Source: Calamus simplicifolius (taxonomy: Eukaryota; Streptophyta; Magnoliopsida; Arecales; Arecaceae). From it: a DNA stretch of 64,000 bases. Positions 21,066-33,600 of the stretch are shown here, piece by piece. Positions within the stretch are counted from its first letter, which is position 1, and every line of letters begins with the position of its first letter. The notes below the pieces were generated by a model. It ran no database searches and was not told the DNA's origin. It was given only the letters and a program-made list of their open reading frames with translations. The stretch covers positions 1 through 64,000 of the forward strand of contig UESW01005074.1 in assembly GCA_900491605.1 (NCBI GenBank), read 5' to 3'. The position numbers and the translations under genes were made by a program.

Positions 21066-23685
21066 TGATGGGTCCTTATAAATAAGCACTCGAATTGCCG
21101 GTTTAACGCTATGCACCTAAGCTAATAACATCGAAGCAAGCTTCCCTGATCTACGAATAGAAAAGGCGGATTCTATACCACCGTATTCTATACTAGCGGA
21201 TTCTGTAACAGCGAAAGAAAATGGTTTCATAATAGTGAAAACTCCCTCTTAGTCTTACCCCTACTTCCTTTCTCTCCCCGCTAACGTAGTTCTAGCTTTC
21301 TTCAACAGTTAGAGAAGGACTTACACCATCCGGGGACCGGCTTCGCGAGACCATTTCGATCCACACTGGAGAACTTGTCTCTCGGGCTAGGCTCTATTGG
21401 GCGGAGGATCACCTTTTTTACTAGAAGAGTAGGAAACAAGACACTAACATACGTAATTAGAGAGGTGAACCAGGTTCTGTTCTGAGCCAGAAACCCACTC
21501 TTAGTTTTCGTATGATTAGATTGGGCCATAGCTAGGTGAACCAGATTGATCGAAAACATAGTCCGACTTGCATGTGTTAAGCATATAGCCAATGCTTTGG
21601 TTGTCTTTATCCTTTAACGAAGGGAGGGAGTGGGGATTAAAGGAGTTTAAGGAAAGAGCATCATTGGCCTAGTAAACCAATATTCCGGCATCCGTTCTAC
21701 TATAGCCCGGCCCGTTCCGAAGCAAGCATAAGTGAAAGTTTATCCATTAGAAGATCCAGCGGATAGCGATACCTACTCATCGGGATATCGAGTCTCATAG
21801 GAGGAGAGAGTCGGGCAGGGTGGGTAAGCTGCTACCATCCTTACTCAAAAAAATACCAGTTACTTAAGGTAGCTTGCTCCTAAAGGAACGAAACAGGGGA
21901 ACCTCCTTCTGAAATGAAGCACTGGCTAGCTGCCTAAACTCAACAGCCAAGAACAGCTACCATGGCTTTCATAGCTTACTAGTAGATACTTAGTTAGCTA
22001 CTTTTTGGAGGCAAACTCACTTGAAAGGTGGAGGCTTGTTTATTCCCGTTAAAAAAGTCCCCGCGAAAAGGTTGAAAAAAGCCTTCCAGAAGGAAGAGGT
22101 TAGCTTTCATATTGGAAAGGCTTGACCATTCCTTATCTGGATCCCCTTTTTTCCTTATCCTATACTCACTCGCAGGTCTCACTCTCCATCCTACATTTGC
22201 CTAGCTACTAGAACTATCACACATTCACTCTGAAGGCTAACTACCAGTAAGTACTCTACTACTTCCTTTGTTTGCTGGTGACGCTGCAAAAGTGTCCCAA
22301 CCCTCAGAGAGAGGTTCCAGTACCACCAGGATGAAGTTTTCTACTTCCTAGAAAGGCTACCTTCTCCTTGTTAGCTGTGGTCTCCTGCCATAAATAATAA
22401 GGCTTTCTCGGTTATATAGTAATAGAGCTACCTACACTACAGGCAGAGGGGCCTCTGATTGCATGAAGAAGGGAGTAGGTAGGTAGAAAGCTTGCCCCCT
22501 TTCATGAATGGTTGTTGATCACCACGGGGGCGCCAACAAGCCCACCGCTTGCTTTCTAAGAAAGAGTGAAGTCTTATGTATGAATAATGAAAGGCGACTT
22601 TGATTTATCCGGAATGAGCAGTCAAGTCCTCTTTGCCGGTTAGAAATACCTAACTAAATAAGTGAGTGGGTGGCTTTGGGGCGTTGGATCGAAATGCATC
22701 CCCTTCCTTGCCTGGTGATCCCAGTTGACCACAACCAGCTGGATCCATTAATGGGAGCTGAGCATAGGAACGTATCCTACTGAACGACTTTGGACTTACG
22801 AAGATGGGTATGGATAGAGATCTCTTTTCCTACCAGGGGTGTCAAACTTTTAGTCATCCTCTATGTGGGTCAAGGGAAAAGAGTTCATCTTTGCAGACTG
22901 ACCCCAAGAAACTGGACAACTGGCGCTGGGAGACTGACTCTCCTCCTACTAGATAGGAAAGCACGCCACGAATTTCATTTAGAAAAGAAAGCCAGAATCC
23001 TTTCACACACACAGGTACCTGAATAGGCAGATCCAGATAAAGGGGCCTTATACGATCGATAGTCAGAAGCTTGGAAGTGACTTACGGGATGAAATGTTGC
23101 GAGGGAAGGAACCCCAGGGAAAGAAGAAATCAATGCTCTCTAGCCCGGATATCAAGATTCACGTGCGAAGGGATGAGCGAAAGGCTTCCTAGTAAGCTAG
23201 GGTTCCCGGTATAAGAAAGAAAGTAGAGCTAGGCAAGGTCTTCTGTGAGTGAACGAGATGAGGATCAAAGAAAATCGAACTAACTGTGATAAGCAAAGTG
23301 GTTTTACCATCAAAGCAGAAAGAAGGAAAGAAGCTGGCATGGGTGTCTCTTCATTGTAGTAGCTTTACCCGGACCGGCACGAACGGACTTGATTTGATCA
23401 CCAATTTTCTATGCGAATGCTCGATCTCCTGCTTGTGTTGAACGATCTCAAAACACTGACCTTTTTTAGGGGACAGGTAGATCTGTACCACTTTACGGTG
23501 CAAACCCTCTTCTTGGTGACGGAGATAGGCAACTAGGATAGACAGGACGAGCGACAACATACTAATTAGCAAGGACAAGCGCAAATCTCTCTTGGACGAG
23601 CATGTCCACTAGGTAAAAGATACGACCAGCACACCTCGTGGCGTCCAATAGGCCCATCTTCCGGTGTGGTGACATGACATAGCTT
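21066..23685. other. Mitochondrion-like non-coding DNA, no gene recognised
   Basis: Even base composition with many small purine-rich stretches and only short random open frames on both strands (none above about 100 codons). No known mitochondrial exon, tRNA or rRNA was recognised. This fits the large non-coding portion of a plant mitochondrial genome; that origin is inferred from the neighbouring rrn18 and ccmB. Confidence 0.5.
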
Positions 23686-23689
23686 AGCC

Positions 23690-23860
23690 TGAGAGACAAG
23701 ACACCAAGGCTGAGGTGCCTACAGAGATTGGGGCAGTCCTTGAGGAATAGAAGGATGTAATGCCCTCAGAGTTGCCAAAGAAGTTACCACCTAGGAGGGA
23801 GGAGGATCACAAAGATGAGTTTGAGTCTGGTGCTAGGAGAACTCCTAAAAGGCATGGGCA
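23690..23860 (+). pseudogene. Gypsy pol fragment (pre-RT linker)
   Basis: Reads, with one stop, as the conserved segment before Ty3/Gypsy reverse transcriptase: KDVMPSELPKKLPPRREEDH, then DEFESGARRTPK. No LTR, protease or RT is attached, so it is a short relic. Orientation is opposite to the larger Gypsy relic at 24.87-26.55 kb. Confidence 0.65.
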
Positions 23861-24870
23861 AAGGGGAATTACTGACTCTAGCGCCAGCACTTTCCTTAGA
23901 ATATCCTTTTTCTAGTTTACCCTTACTTCTATCCTAATCTCAGGTTTTTCAAATGAAAATATCCTGACTCTCATTCCCAAGATGTAAACAAAGCAAAAAA
24001 AGAGATTCGTGGTTGAACCGATACCAGTAATAGGCCAGTTTCCTATAGTTGACCGATACAGGATTTATCCATGAGAGCAATAAGAGAGGATATTACATGA
24101 AGCGGTATCGAAGAAGAATCGTTTTGAAGGGAAGTAGGACGGTAGGACTTTCTTGCTCAAGGGCAGGATCCTTCTTTAAATAGAGGTCTCACTCCACTTA
24201 AAAGAAAATACGACATAGCTTTGCGAAAGGTCCTAAACCCCATATATACCCGAAAGGTATAACCCTATCAAATATATGGGAGGCGGGGTTCATCGCCCTT
24301 ACCTTAGATAAATGAACGAGAAGTCATTCCACAGCCTTTCCAGCCAGTAGCGCTAATGCAAGGAAGAAAAAAGCCATTCTCTCGAGGCCATACTTTCTCC
24401 ATCCCTGATACGAGTGTTTTCGAAAGTCAGTCTCGCTTACCGCATTTAACGATTCGCCGACGTCGGGAAATAGAATCTCAGTCTTACCTTAGAGCTCCTG
24501 TGGCTCTATCTAGTAAAGAGAATTGGGCCGAAGGATATCTCATACCCAGGTAGGGTTTCTGTGGAAGGAGCGTACTTCTCATAGCGTCTCATGTACGCCT
24601 TCCTAAAGGAGGACTCCACATAGCTACTTCCTCTTCCTCATCACCTGGACGCCTAGCTCTCTGGGGCTGTTTACCGTCCTGATGCCTCATAGGTACCTAG
24701 TCTCTCGGTCCTCCTTCTTTGACAAAGTCTCTCAGGTGGCCTCGCCTTACCTTCTGATCTCAGACAGTCTACCATTACCTTGCCAACCCCAGGTTCTCTT
24801 TTAGATGAATCGGCATGGTTTGATGAACCGAGAGTTTCAGGAGTTGGGGGCCACACTGAACCTGAAAAGC

Positions 24871-26550
24871 TTAATTCGTATCCTCCCAGCTTGTGAAGCT
24901 ACCCAGCATGAACACGCTTTCGGTCAGTCCCACAGAGAGGAGGTCCTTAAAGAATAAGGAAGCGAGACTTTTGAGTTGCTTCACCTTTTCAAAATAAGGC
25001 AGCAGCTCAGGCTTTCGAACTTCGTAGATTCCCGTGAGTTGGCATATGACCAATTGTGAGTCTCCGAAGACGTATAGGAAGATAATTCCAATATCAAGAG
25101 CTATTGTCAATCCCATTATCAGGGCTTCCTTCATATTCCGCCTCGTTATTGGCTTTGAGAAGGGAAAAAGAAAGAATGGTATAATGTCCCATTTTTTTGT
25201 GTTAGGAACACAATACCGGCCCCGGCTCGTATCTTTGGTGCACTTCTACCCTCTCCAGGAGCTCTTTTGGATGCCCCATCGAAATACATCTCCCAGTGAG
25301 GTCCAATGTCTTCAACGACAAGTGCTTCTTCATCTGGAAGATCAGTGGCCAAAGGTGAGTCATCAGGCACCGGATGTGCAGCGAGGAAGTCCGCGAGTGC
25401 TTATCCTTTGACAGCTTTTTTTTTACGTATTCAATATAGAATTCCATCAGCAAGAGAGCCTATTTGGCGAGTCTCCCTGACAAAACTGGCCGAGTCATCA
25501 GGAATTTGAGTGGATCGGCTTTAGAGATGAGCCAAATTTTTTGAGCCAAGCCAAGAGATAGTGTCTCAGCTTCTTTACGGCGAAGATCAAGGCCAGGCAG
25601 GTTTTCTCAATCGGTGAATAATTATGTTCAGCCCCGACGAGCATCCTGCTGATATAATACAGAGCTCCTTCCTTGCCCTTTTCATTATGCTGCGCCAGAA
25701 GAGCTCCTAGCGACCCATCCAATGCCGCAATGTATAAGATTAACGGCTTTCCTTTTATGGGAGCAGAGAGGACTGGAGGATTTAGCAAGTATTCCTTTTT
25801 GCTATCGAAAGCATTTTGGCAGGCTTTATCCCAAGGGGACTCCTTTCTTCATTAGATGAGAAAAGGGTTGGCATCTTCCAGATAAGTTTGATATGAACCG
25901 TCGGATGTAAGCCAATCTTCCTTGGAGTGATTTAAGCTCCTTTAGGTTTCTTGGAGGCGGCATCTCCTGAATCGCCCTGATCTTTTTCAGATCGATTTCA
26001 ATCCCTCGGTGGCGGACTAAAAAAGGAATTTGCCAAATGTAAGCCCTCAGGCGCATTTGACTGGATTCATGCGGAGTTTATGTTTCTGCAATCGTTCAAA
26101 AACCGTACGAAGGTCATCGAGATGGTCGGCTCTCCTTTTGGTCTTCACGACGAGATCATCCACGTAGCACTCGACCACTCTATGGAGTAGATCATAAAAT
26201 ATGATAGTCATAGCTCATTGGTATGTGGCTCCCGCATTTTTGAGCCCGAACGGCATGATTTTATAGCAATAGATCCCCTTTGGAGTTCTGAAGGCCGTGT
26301 GTATCGCGTCCTCGGGTGCCATCTTTCTTTGATTGTAACCAGATGACCCATCCATAAACGAGAGTGCCTCATGCCCAGTTGTGGAGTCAACCATCATCTC
26401 CGTTATGGGAAGAGGAAAAGAATCTTTAGGACACGCCTTATTTAAGTCCCGGAAATCAACGCAGATGCGTATTTGACCATTCTTCTTCCGAACTGGGACT
26501 ATATTGGCGATCAAAGTTTGGTACTTAACTTCATCAATGAAGTCAGCGCC
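24871..26550 (-). pseudogene. Ty3/Gypsy (Tat-like) reverse transcriptase-RNase H fragment
   Basis: The minus strand encodes RT fingers and palm (NIVPVRKKNGQIRICVDFRD, LNKACPKDSFPLP, LSFMDGSSGYNQ, IMPFGLKNAGATYQ), then CYVDDLVVK with the catalytic YVDD pair near 26,180. The RT thumb and connection follow (IRAIQEMPPPRNLKELKSLQ), then RNase H (PLILYIAALDGSLGALLAQ; EMYFDGAS with its catalytic Asp; VFGDSQLVI). Frame breaks and stops occur between these pieces. No LTRs, integrase or gag are seen, so this is a truncated relic. In a block of mitochondrial character it could be nuclear DNA captured by the mitochondrion before transfer back, or a later insertion. Confidence 0.85.
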
Positions 26551-27616
26551 ATTTGTCGACCTCTCCGATTATTTGTCCTTCAAGCTCTGGACGGAAACAT
26601 CTCGGCGGCTGTTTTACTGGCTTATGTTTTGGATCAATTGCCTGGTAATGGACAGCGATTTTAGGGTCGAGTCCAGGCATTTCCGTATATGTCCAAGCGA
26701 ATATGTCCCGATACTAAAAGAGTAACGCTCGATAGGCTTCCTTTGTTTTCAAGAGGATTGTTGAGCTCTGGCCTGATAGGTGTGCACAAAAAAGGAGAGG
26801 GACTTGTGACCAGAAACGGGGGCTCTCTCGTCTGCAGCTCCAAGATAGGATCTTCGGAACACAGTCCATCTTCCATCCAAGACTAACTGCTACCTCTGCA
26901 GGATTCTTGCTCACACCCAGTCCAAATGGGATGGGATGCTCAATCGGATTCTTGCTTGCCCGCCGCAGGCTCCACTCAGATGCAAGATCAACACCTTTGC
27001 GAAGAATAGAAGGATTCATGTCCGATGAGGAATCTTTCTGCAAAGAACCCTCTACCTAAACATAAGATGATCTGCTCTTAGCAGATTTTGTAGATGGACA
27101 ATGAGACTTGCACTCTGGATCACCCTGTTTTGATTCCCCGAAGAAGGACAAAGAAGGGCACCTACCCAATGGAAGTGCTCGATTGGTTTTCGCTTGACTG
27201 AGAGAAGGGCTTTTGGATGGCGAATGACAGTGTGAGAGGGAGAGGGTAGCCGAACGTGGGGAATCGATCCTCAAACAAGGGGTTCTATCAATGGCAATGG
27301 GGATTTCGTCCTCACCCTATAAAAAAAGTCACGGGAACCAAAAAGAAGACGAACCTCAATGGAAGCTGATCTTTCCACTGAACTTCCTCTTTGTCTACAG
27401 TCTCCAATCGTGAATCCGAAAAAGTTCCCAATGAAGGACCATGGGACGACGAATCAGCTAAGCCAAGTGATGGGTTAGAGCCCCGTGGCCCACTGGGAAG
27501 ATCCGAAGAGTCAGCGTGTATTGTCTAAGATCGGGATCACACAAAGATTTTGACGTAAGAGCAGAGCAGAACTCACACCCGGGGGAATGGTTTGGGATTT
27601 CCGTCACGGGCCCTCC
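26551..27616. other. Unassigned mitochondrion-like DNA left of the hAT element
   Basis: Short open frames only; none matches a family I can name. Composition is like the rest of the block. The last eight bases (27,617-27,624, TCCACAAT) are the left target-site copy of the hAT insertion. Confidence 0.4.
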
Positions 27617-27624
27617 TCCACAAT

Positions 27625-28125
27625 TAGGCATGGGCACTGGGCCGTGCCATGCCAGGCACGGCCCAGGCCCATCGTGCCAGAAAAATTACCGTGCCGTGCC
27701 TGGCACGGCCCATTAACAAATGGGTCATGCCAGGCACGGCCCACTAAAAAAAAATTCAAATTCGGCACGGCCCGTGACCCATCAAGAAATGGGCCACGGG
27801 TCGTGCCTGGCACGGCCCATCACGGGCCGTGCCTGGCACGGCCCAGCAGGGCCGTTGCTGGGCCGTGCCATGGCACGGCCCAGCAGTGGCCCTGCTGGGC
27901 CGTGCCATGGCACGGCCCACAAAACAGCCCAAAAGGGCCGTGCCATGGCACGGCCCAGCAGGGCCACTGCTGGGCCATTGCTGGGCCGTGCCATGGCACG
28001 GCCCAGAAGGGCCGTTTTGGCACGGCCCAGCAATGGCCCAGCTGGGCCGTGCCAGAACGGCCCTGCTGGGCCATTTTGTAGGTCGTGCCATGGCACGGCT
28101 AGTGCCAGGAGCACACTATGCACCT
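27625..28125. repeat. hAT left subterminal block of GGCCGTGCC palindromes
   Basis: Dense repeats of GGGCCGTGCCATGGCACGGCCC-type palindromes joined by CAGCAGGGCCATTGCT-like spacers; the same motif recurs inverted at 30,178-30,651. Overlapping open frames of 60-160 codons on both strands come from this repetition and are not genes. The motifs may be transposase-binding sites (inference from hAT biology). Confidence 0.85.
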
Positions 28126-28139
28126 AGGCACCAGCCAGC

Positions 28140-29965
28140 TGATCCAAGCCATGATCCTGATCGGCGATGATGGATTCGACGATTGCGATCGATCTGATCG
28201 GAGATGATCCGACGGTTGCGATCGATCGATGCCATAATCCTGATCGGCGATGATCGATTCGACGGTTGCGATCCATCCGATCGGCGATGATCCGATGGTT
28301 GCGATCGATCCAAGTCATGATTCCGATCGGCGATGATTGATCAGACCATTGCGATCAATTCGATCGGAGACGATCCGATGGTTGCGATCGATCCAAGCCA
28401 TGATCCCGATCGGGGATGATCGATCCGATAGTTGCGATCCATCCGATCGGCGATGATCCGACGATTGCGATCGATCCAAGCCATGATCCCGATCGACGAT
28501 GATCGATTGGATCGTTGCGATCAATCCGATCGGAGATGATCCGACGGTTGCGATTGATCCAAGCCATGATCCCGATCGGGGATGATCGATCCGATGGTTG
28601 CAATCCATCCAATCGGAGACGATCCGACGGTTGCGATCGATCCAAGCCATGATCCCGATCGGCGATGATCAATCTAACAGTTGCGATCCAACCGATCGGA
28701 GACGATCCGATGGTTGCGATCGATACAAGCCATGATCCCGATCGACAATGATCGATCGAACTGTTGCGATCAATCCGATCGAAGACGATCCGATGTCTGC
28801 GATCGATCCATGCCATGATCATGATCAGCGATGATCAATCTGACGGTTGCGATCCATCTGATCAGAGATGATCTGACGTCTGCGATCGATCCAAGCCATG
28901 ATCTCGATCGGCGATGATCAATCCGACGGTTGCGATCCATCCGATCGGAGATGATTCGACGTCTGGATCGATCCAAGCCATGATCCCGATCGGCGATGAT
29001 CAATCCGACGGTTGCGATCAATCCGATCGAAGATGATCCGACGGTTGCGATCAATCCAAGCCATGATCCCGATCGGTGATGATCAATACAACAGTTGCGA
29101 TCCATCCGATCGAAGACGATCCGATGGTTACGACCGATCCAAGCCATGATCCCGATCGATAATGATCGATCGGACAGTTGCGATCCATCTGATTGGAGAT
29201 GATCCGACATCTGCGATCGATCCAAGCCATGATCCCAATCAGGGATGATCGATCCGAAGGTTGCGATCGATCCAATTGGAGATGATCCGACGGTTGCGAT
29301 CGATCCATGCCATGATCCTGATCGGCGATGATCGATCCGACGGTTGCGATCCATTTGATCGGTGACGATCCGACGGTTGCGATCAATCCAAGCCATGATC
29401 CCGATCGGCGATGATCGATCTAATCAGAGACGATCTGATGGTTATGATCGATCCATGCCATGATCCTGATATGCTATTATCGATCGAATGGTTATGATCT
29501 ATCCAATCGGAGACGATCCGACGATTGCGATCGATCCAAGCTATGATCCCGATCGGTGATGATCGATCGGTCCATTGTGATCAATCTGATCGGAGATGAT
29601 CCGACATCTTCGATCGATCCAAGCCATGATCCTGATCGGCGATGATCAATCCGACGGTTGTGATCGATCCAAGCCATGATCCCGATCGGCGATGATCGAT
29701 CCGACGGATGCAATCAATCCAAGCCATGATCCCGATTGGTGATGATCGATCGAACCGTTGCGATCGATCCGATCGAAGACGATCCGATGGTTGCGATCGA
29801 TTCAAGCCATGATCCCGATCGGGGATGATCAATCCAACGGTTGCAATCTATCCCATCGAAGATGATCCGACAGTTGCGATCGATCCAAGCCATGATCCCG
29901 ATCGGCGATGATCGATCCGATGGTTGCGATCCATCTGATCGGCGATGATCCGATGATTGCGATCT
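28140..29965 (-). repeat. 83-bp satellite array inside the hAT element, about 22 copies
   Basis: The landmark CCAAGCCATGATCCCGATCGG recurs about every 83 bp from 28,146 to 29,890, with shorter spacings near 29,391-29,730 where unit parts are missing. Each unit pairs GATCCGACGGTTGCGATC with GGCGATGATCGAT. Read on the minus strand it matches the array at 1-738 (GGCTTGGATCGATCGCAACC). Long minus-strand frames rich in Ile-Asp-Arg-Asn are a by-product. Confidence 0.95.
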
Positions 29966-30177
29966 TTCTATTTTTTTCTTCTTACTTATATTATGTTCTA
30001 GAGGTCAGGCCTAGCCCCCTCCTTTTTGTACCATTTTAATTTTAAATTAATAAACTGGTAGGGGTCTGTGCCAAACCCCCACCATTATGGTGGCTTTATT
30101 AATAAAATTTCTTTATTCCTAATAATTTTTAATTTATCAAAAAAAAATTATATTTTTTAAATTTTTTTATTTTAGCT
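29966..30177 (+). other. AT-rich spacer inside the hAT element
   Basis: About 210 bp of AT-rich unique sequence between the satellite array and the right palindrome block. It contains a small CCCCC-containing inverted motif (GGCCTAGCCCCC / GGGGGTCTGTGCC). No gene is seen. Confidence 0.6.
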
Positions 30178-30651
30178 GTGCATGGGCCAGGCCCCAGGTG
30201 GGCCATGCCTGGCATGGCCCAGGCCCCCTAGGCCATGCCTGGCACGGCCCAGGCCCACCTGGGCCGTGCCTAGCACAGCCCACCTGGGCCTAGCACGGCC
30301 CAGGCCCACCTGGGCCGTGCCTGGCATGGCCCACCTGGGCCGGCACGGCTCAGGCCCACCTGGGCCGTGCCAGGCATGGCCCATGTGGCCCGTGCCGGCC
30401 CAGGTGGGCCGTGCCGGCACGGCACGACGGGCCGGCCCAGGCCCATCATGGGCCGTGCCGTGCTGGGCCAACAAAAAAAATTTTCTAGGCCCGGCACGGC
30501 CCGGTAAACTGGGCCGTGCCGGCACGGCCCGGTAAACTGGGCCATGCCGGCACAGCCCGGTACTGTAGCAGTGCCGGGCCGTGCCTGGCACGGTCCATCA
30601 GTGCCTGGGCCGTGCCGTGCCATGGGCGGCACGGCCCAGTGCCCACCTCTA
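30178..30651. repeat. hAT right subterminal block of GGCCGTGCC repeats
   Basis: Tandem GGGCCGTGCCTGGCACGGCCCAGG-type motifs and GGTAAACTGGGCC units, an inverted, diverged counterpart of 27,625-28,125. It ends in the right terminal inverted repeat GGCACGGCCCAGTGCCCACC. Confidence 0.87.
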
Positions 30652-30659
30652 TCCACAAT

Positions 30660-33600
30660 GCCTTCAGGCAACTGAGTCGAATGCAGAGGGAGTTGCATGC
30701 TGAACCCTCTACTCTACCACACAGGCGGTAGAAAGCACCTAGCTGGAGCTTACTGATTCTTTCAGCCTTTTTGATTTATAGGGTGAGGACGACTACTAGC
30801 TAAAGGAAGGCTCTCTTCGCCCATCAAAAGGGAGGAGATGCAACGACCAAGAGACAGAGTCAAAGCTTTTCATTCAACCTCCGTGCCCTAAGGTCTTCCA
30901 CAAGTGAAGCAATGTACAGGTACGAAAAAGCCTGAATGTGGTATGGCAGATTCCTTGAACCCGTCTCAAAGCAATGAGGAGATGGGGCTTCTCGCGAAAT
31001 GACTGCGATTCCACTACTGTCGACAAAGAAATCCCCCTTTCTTTCTGATTGGATTGAACTGGGATTCTCTTTCCATCGATCTTGGGTTCCAGGACTCTGA
31101 CCCAATCCAAAATCCACATGGGACGTTTTTCCATCTTTTGTTGGTAGCAAAAAATTGTTCACTCATAAAGGGATCCAAACAATCCAACTTTGGAAGCTTT
31201 TCACGGAGAATGAAAACGTCGATTTGTTACTGGGAAGCTATTCAGGGAAATGGACTTAATACCAAAAAAGACTACAAACAGGAATTTTCTTTCTTCTTCT
31301 ACTTTTTGAGTTGGTGACACTTTCATTTTCAAGTTCAGTTCAGAGGGGAACCTAGGGTTCATTCATTTTTCCCGGGAAAGCACAATCGGTTCGAGTCATC
31401 AAGTCCGCTAAGCAAGGGGAAATCTGTGACATGCCATCAAACACACGGGGTGGATGAAGCAGCTACAATCGAATTCCTTCCGTCTGACCTGTCTGGTCTT
31501 TCCTTCTAGCCTGCAATCCTCTTTATGAGACAGCCTTTCCCTTCCACTCCAAGGAAACCCTTCTTTCTCCCAACTGACGGATGAGTGAGAGGCCTTGCGT
31601 CATTTCCCCGGTGCATGAGATCTAGATAGCGGATCACATGTTCGTAGAGCGAAGGGCTGAATCATTGGATTGTGGTAGTGAGTGGCTACGAGGCATCAGT
31701 AGTGGCCAGGTCTGTTGGTGGGGTAGGAGTTCTCAGCACATGTCCAATTTCCTCATTTCGGAAGCGAGTTGCAGGAGAGCTTCTTTTCCATCCATCAGCA
31801 GCAGTGAGTTGTCCAGTCCAATCCAAGTAGGAGATCTTCTTTCTGGCATTGAGTGACTCTATGTGATCCACCATTTGAGGTGGGCCTTTCCGCAAGTGGT
31901 GAAGCAAGTGATCCCGTCAATGGATGAGTGGATTCTTTCGATCCTCTTCTGAGCTCGACCTTGAGGATGCAGTGGACTCCTTCCCCTTATGCTCCCACTG
32001 AATGAAGATCGAGACGGAGTTCCAGATGGGATGGAAGAGTCTGTGGATTGACCCACGGACACACTTCCCATCGGTGAGGTCATCTTCTTTCCAATGACGT
32101 CTTCGACCATGAGTTGCATACTCCACGCTTTCTTGGTGGCAGGAAACAAACCCCACAGACGGGAAGGTCAGACCGCTGACGGGTGGGGTAGAGGGCTTTT
32201 TTCGAGATCAGGGTTCCCGCAGAGTCGAATGAAAGGGTTTCCACTTTCGAGAGAGAGAGAAGGATTCCCCAACAGGGCTCATTTCTCACCAAACCAACAA
32301 TTCGACGACTCTAGGAACCAATTCGCCGAGCAAGGGTTCTTTCTAGGTCATAGGGAAGACTCACAGACTGGAAGATGGTAGCACTCATGAGGTACGTATG
32401 GTTGATTCGCTCGGGATTCCAAGTCGTCTTGAGTCAATGATGTGAAGGAGAAAGAGGATGGAGGGAGATCCTTTTTTGGTTGGGGGAGATGGATAGGCCT
32501 ACGAAATGCTTTTGGCTGTATAATGGCAAGCGAAGGGAAGGGGAGGAGCCCGTGTAAGGTAAGGGGGGAATACTGCCAATAGTCTTCTAGGGATTATGAA
32601 GTTTATTTGCACACAGAACTAGCTTCGGGGGGTTTACGCATTTAACATATCCGCAGATGAGTACGGACTTCGTAAGATCCGAATCGAGAATCTGCCATGA
32701 CAGAGGTCTGATCCGCTGGTCTGACTAGTGAAGTACGATTTCTTTTTCTTAGATTAGATAGTTCAGTGCGCTATGTCGGCTTCGGCTCAATCTCAGCTCA
32801 ATTGGTTGAGCTCTTCCCGTCTTCCCTGCCAGCTTAGCTCCAGCTTTTCTGGGATATCATAGGGAATCGCTATCTGCCATCTCGAATCTGCCATCCTTGG
32901 CTCGGCTCGCGAATCCATTGCAATTGGGGAATCCCGTTCGAAATCAATCCCTTTTTCTCTGTCTGTGCGCTTAGCATCGCTTTAGCCGCATTGCTATTGC
33001 TATCTGGGAATCGGGAATCATTCTTTTCTTTCTTTGCTTGGTACTGGTTTATTGGTTTATTAGATAAGAGTATATATCCCTATTTATTTATAATGTGGGA
33101 TTCTCTTTCTATCTTCTAGTAGCCGAAGGGGAGCTCACCTACACCCCTAGCCTGAGCCGAGCTCCTGGGGTGGAGGGGAGCCTATATAATCGTTTTTATA
33201 AGGCACGTAAGCCCGGTCGGTGCTTTCGGTTCTTCAATTAGATCCAGTTCTTGCTCTTGGTACGGTGAGCGCTTCGGCTTGTCAGTCTGGTCAGCTTCTT
33301 GCTTGGTTGCTTTATTGGTATAGAGTATATTCCCCTTAATTAATGGCATGTAATAACTTTCAAAAGAAGTACCCGAAGGAGCGGGAGGTCTTGGGCGCAC
33401 GGAAGCACAATAAGAGAGGAAAAGCATAGCATAGCTGTTCGGGAAAGACGTTACAAAGTCCGGTTTCAGTTCCAGAGTTATGACTTAGTATTATGACTTA
33501 TTAATTATATAGTAGGTATTATCCTATAGTCTTCTAGTACCCGCCGAAGGAGAAGGGAAGATAGGAAAATAAGGTATGAGTGGAGCCCGAGCATAAAAAA

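Larger units (their letters stand above)
27617..30659. mobile_element. Non-autonomous hAT-type element (27,625-30,651) with 8-bp target duplication
   Basis: Flanked by perfect 8-bp direct repeats TCCACAAT at 27,617-27,624 and 30,652-30,659. The 3,027-bp element starts TAGGCATGGGCACTGG and ends, read inward from the right, TAGAGGTGGGCACTGG; the shared inner part continues GCCGTGCC. TAG-starting inverted termini plus an 8-bp duplication are the mark of hAT transposons. No transposase is encoded. Inside are two outer blocks of GGGCCGTGCC/GGCACGGCCC palindromes, an 83-bp satellite array and an AT-rich stretch. Because it interrupts organelle-derived DNA, it inserted after that DNA reached the nucleus. 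Confidence 0.9.

Noticed and set aside
28140..29965. CRISPR-like appearance of the regular repeats
   Set aside because: Units are contiguous with no unique spacers and the DNA is a plant nuclear genome; it is a satellite.
27587..30698. Open frames of 60-208 codons on both strands in and around the hAT element
   Set aside because: Products of GGCCGTGCC palindromes and the 83-bp satellite; no transposase motif such as a hAT dimerisation domain was found.
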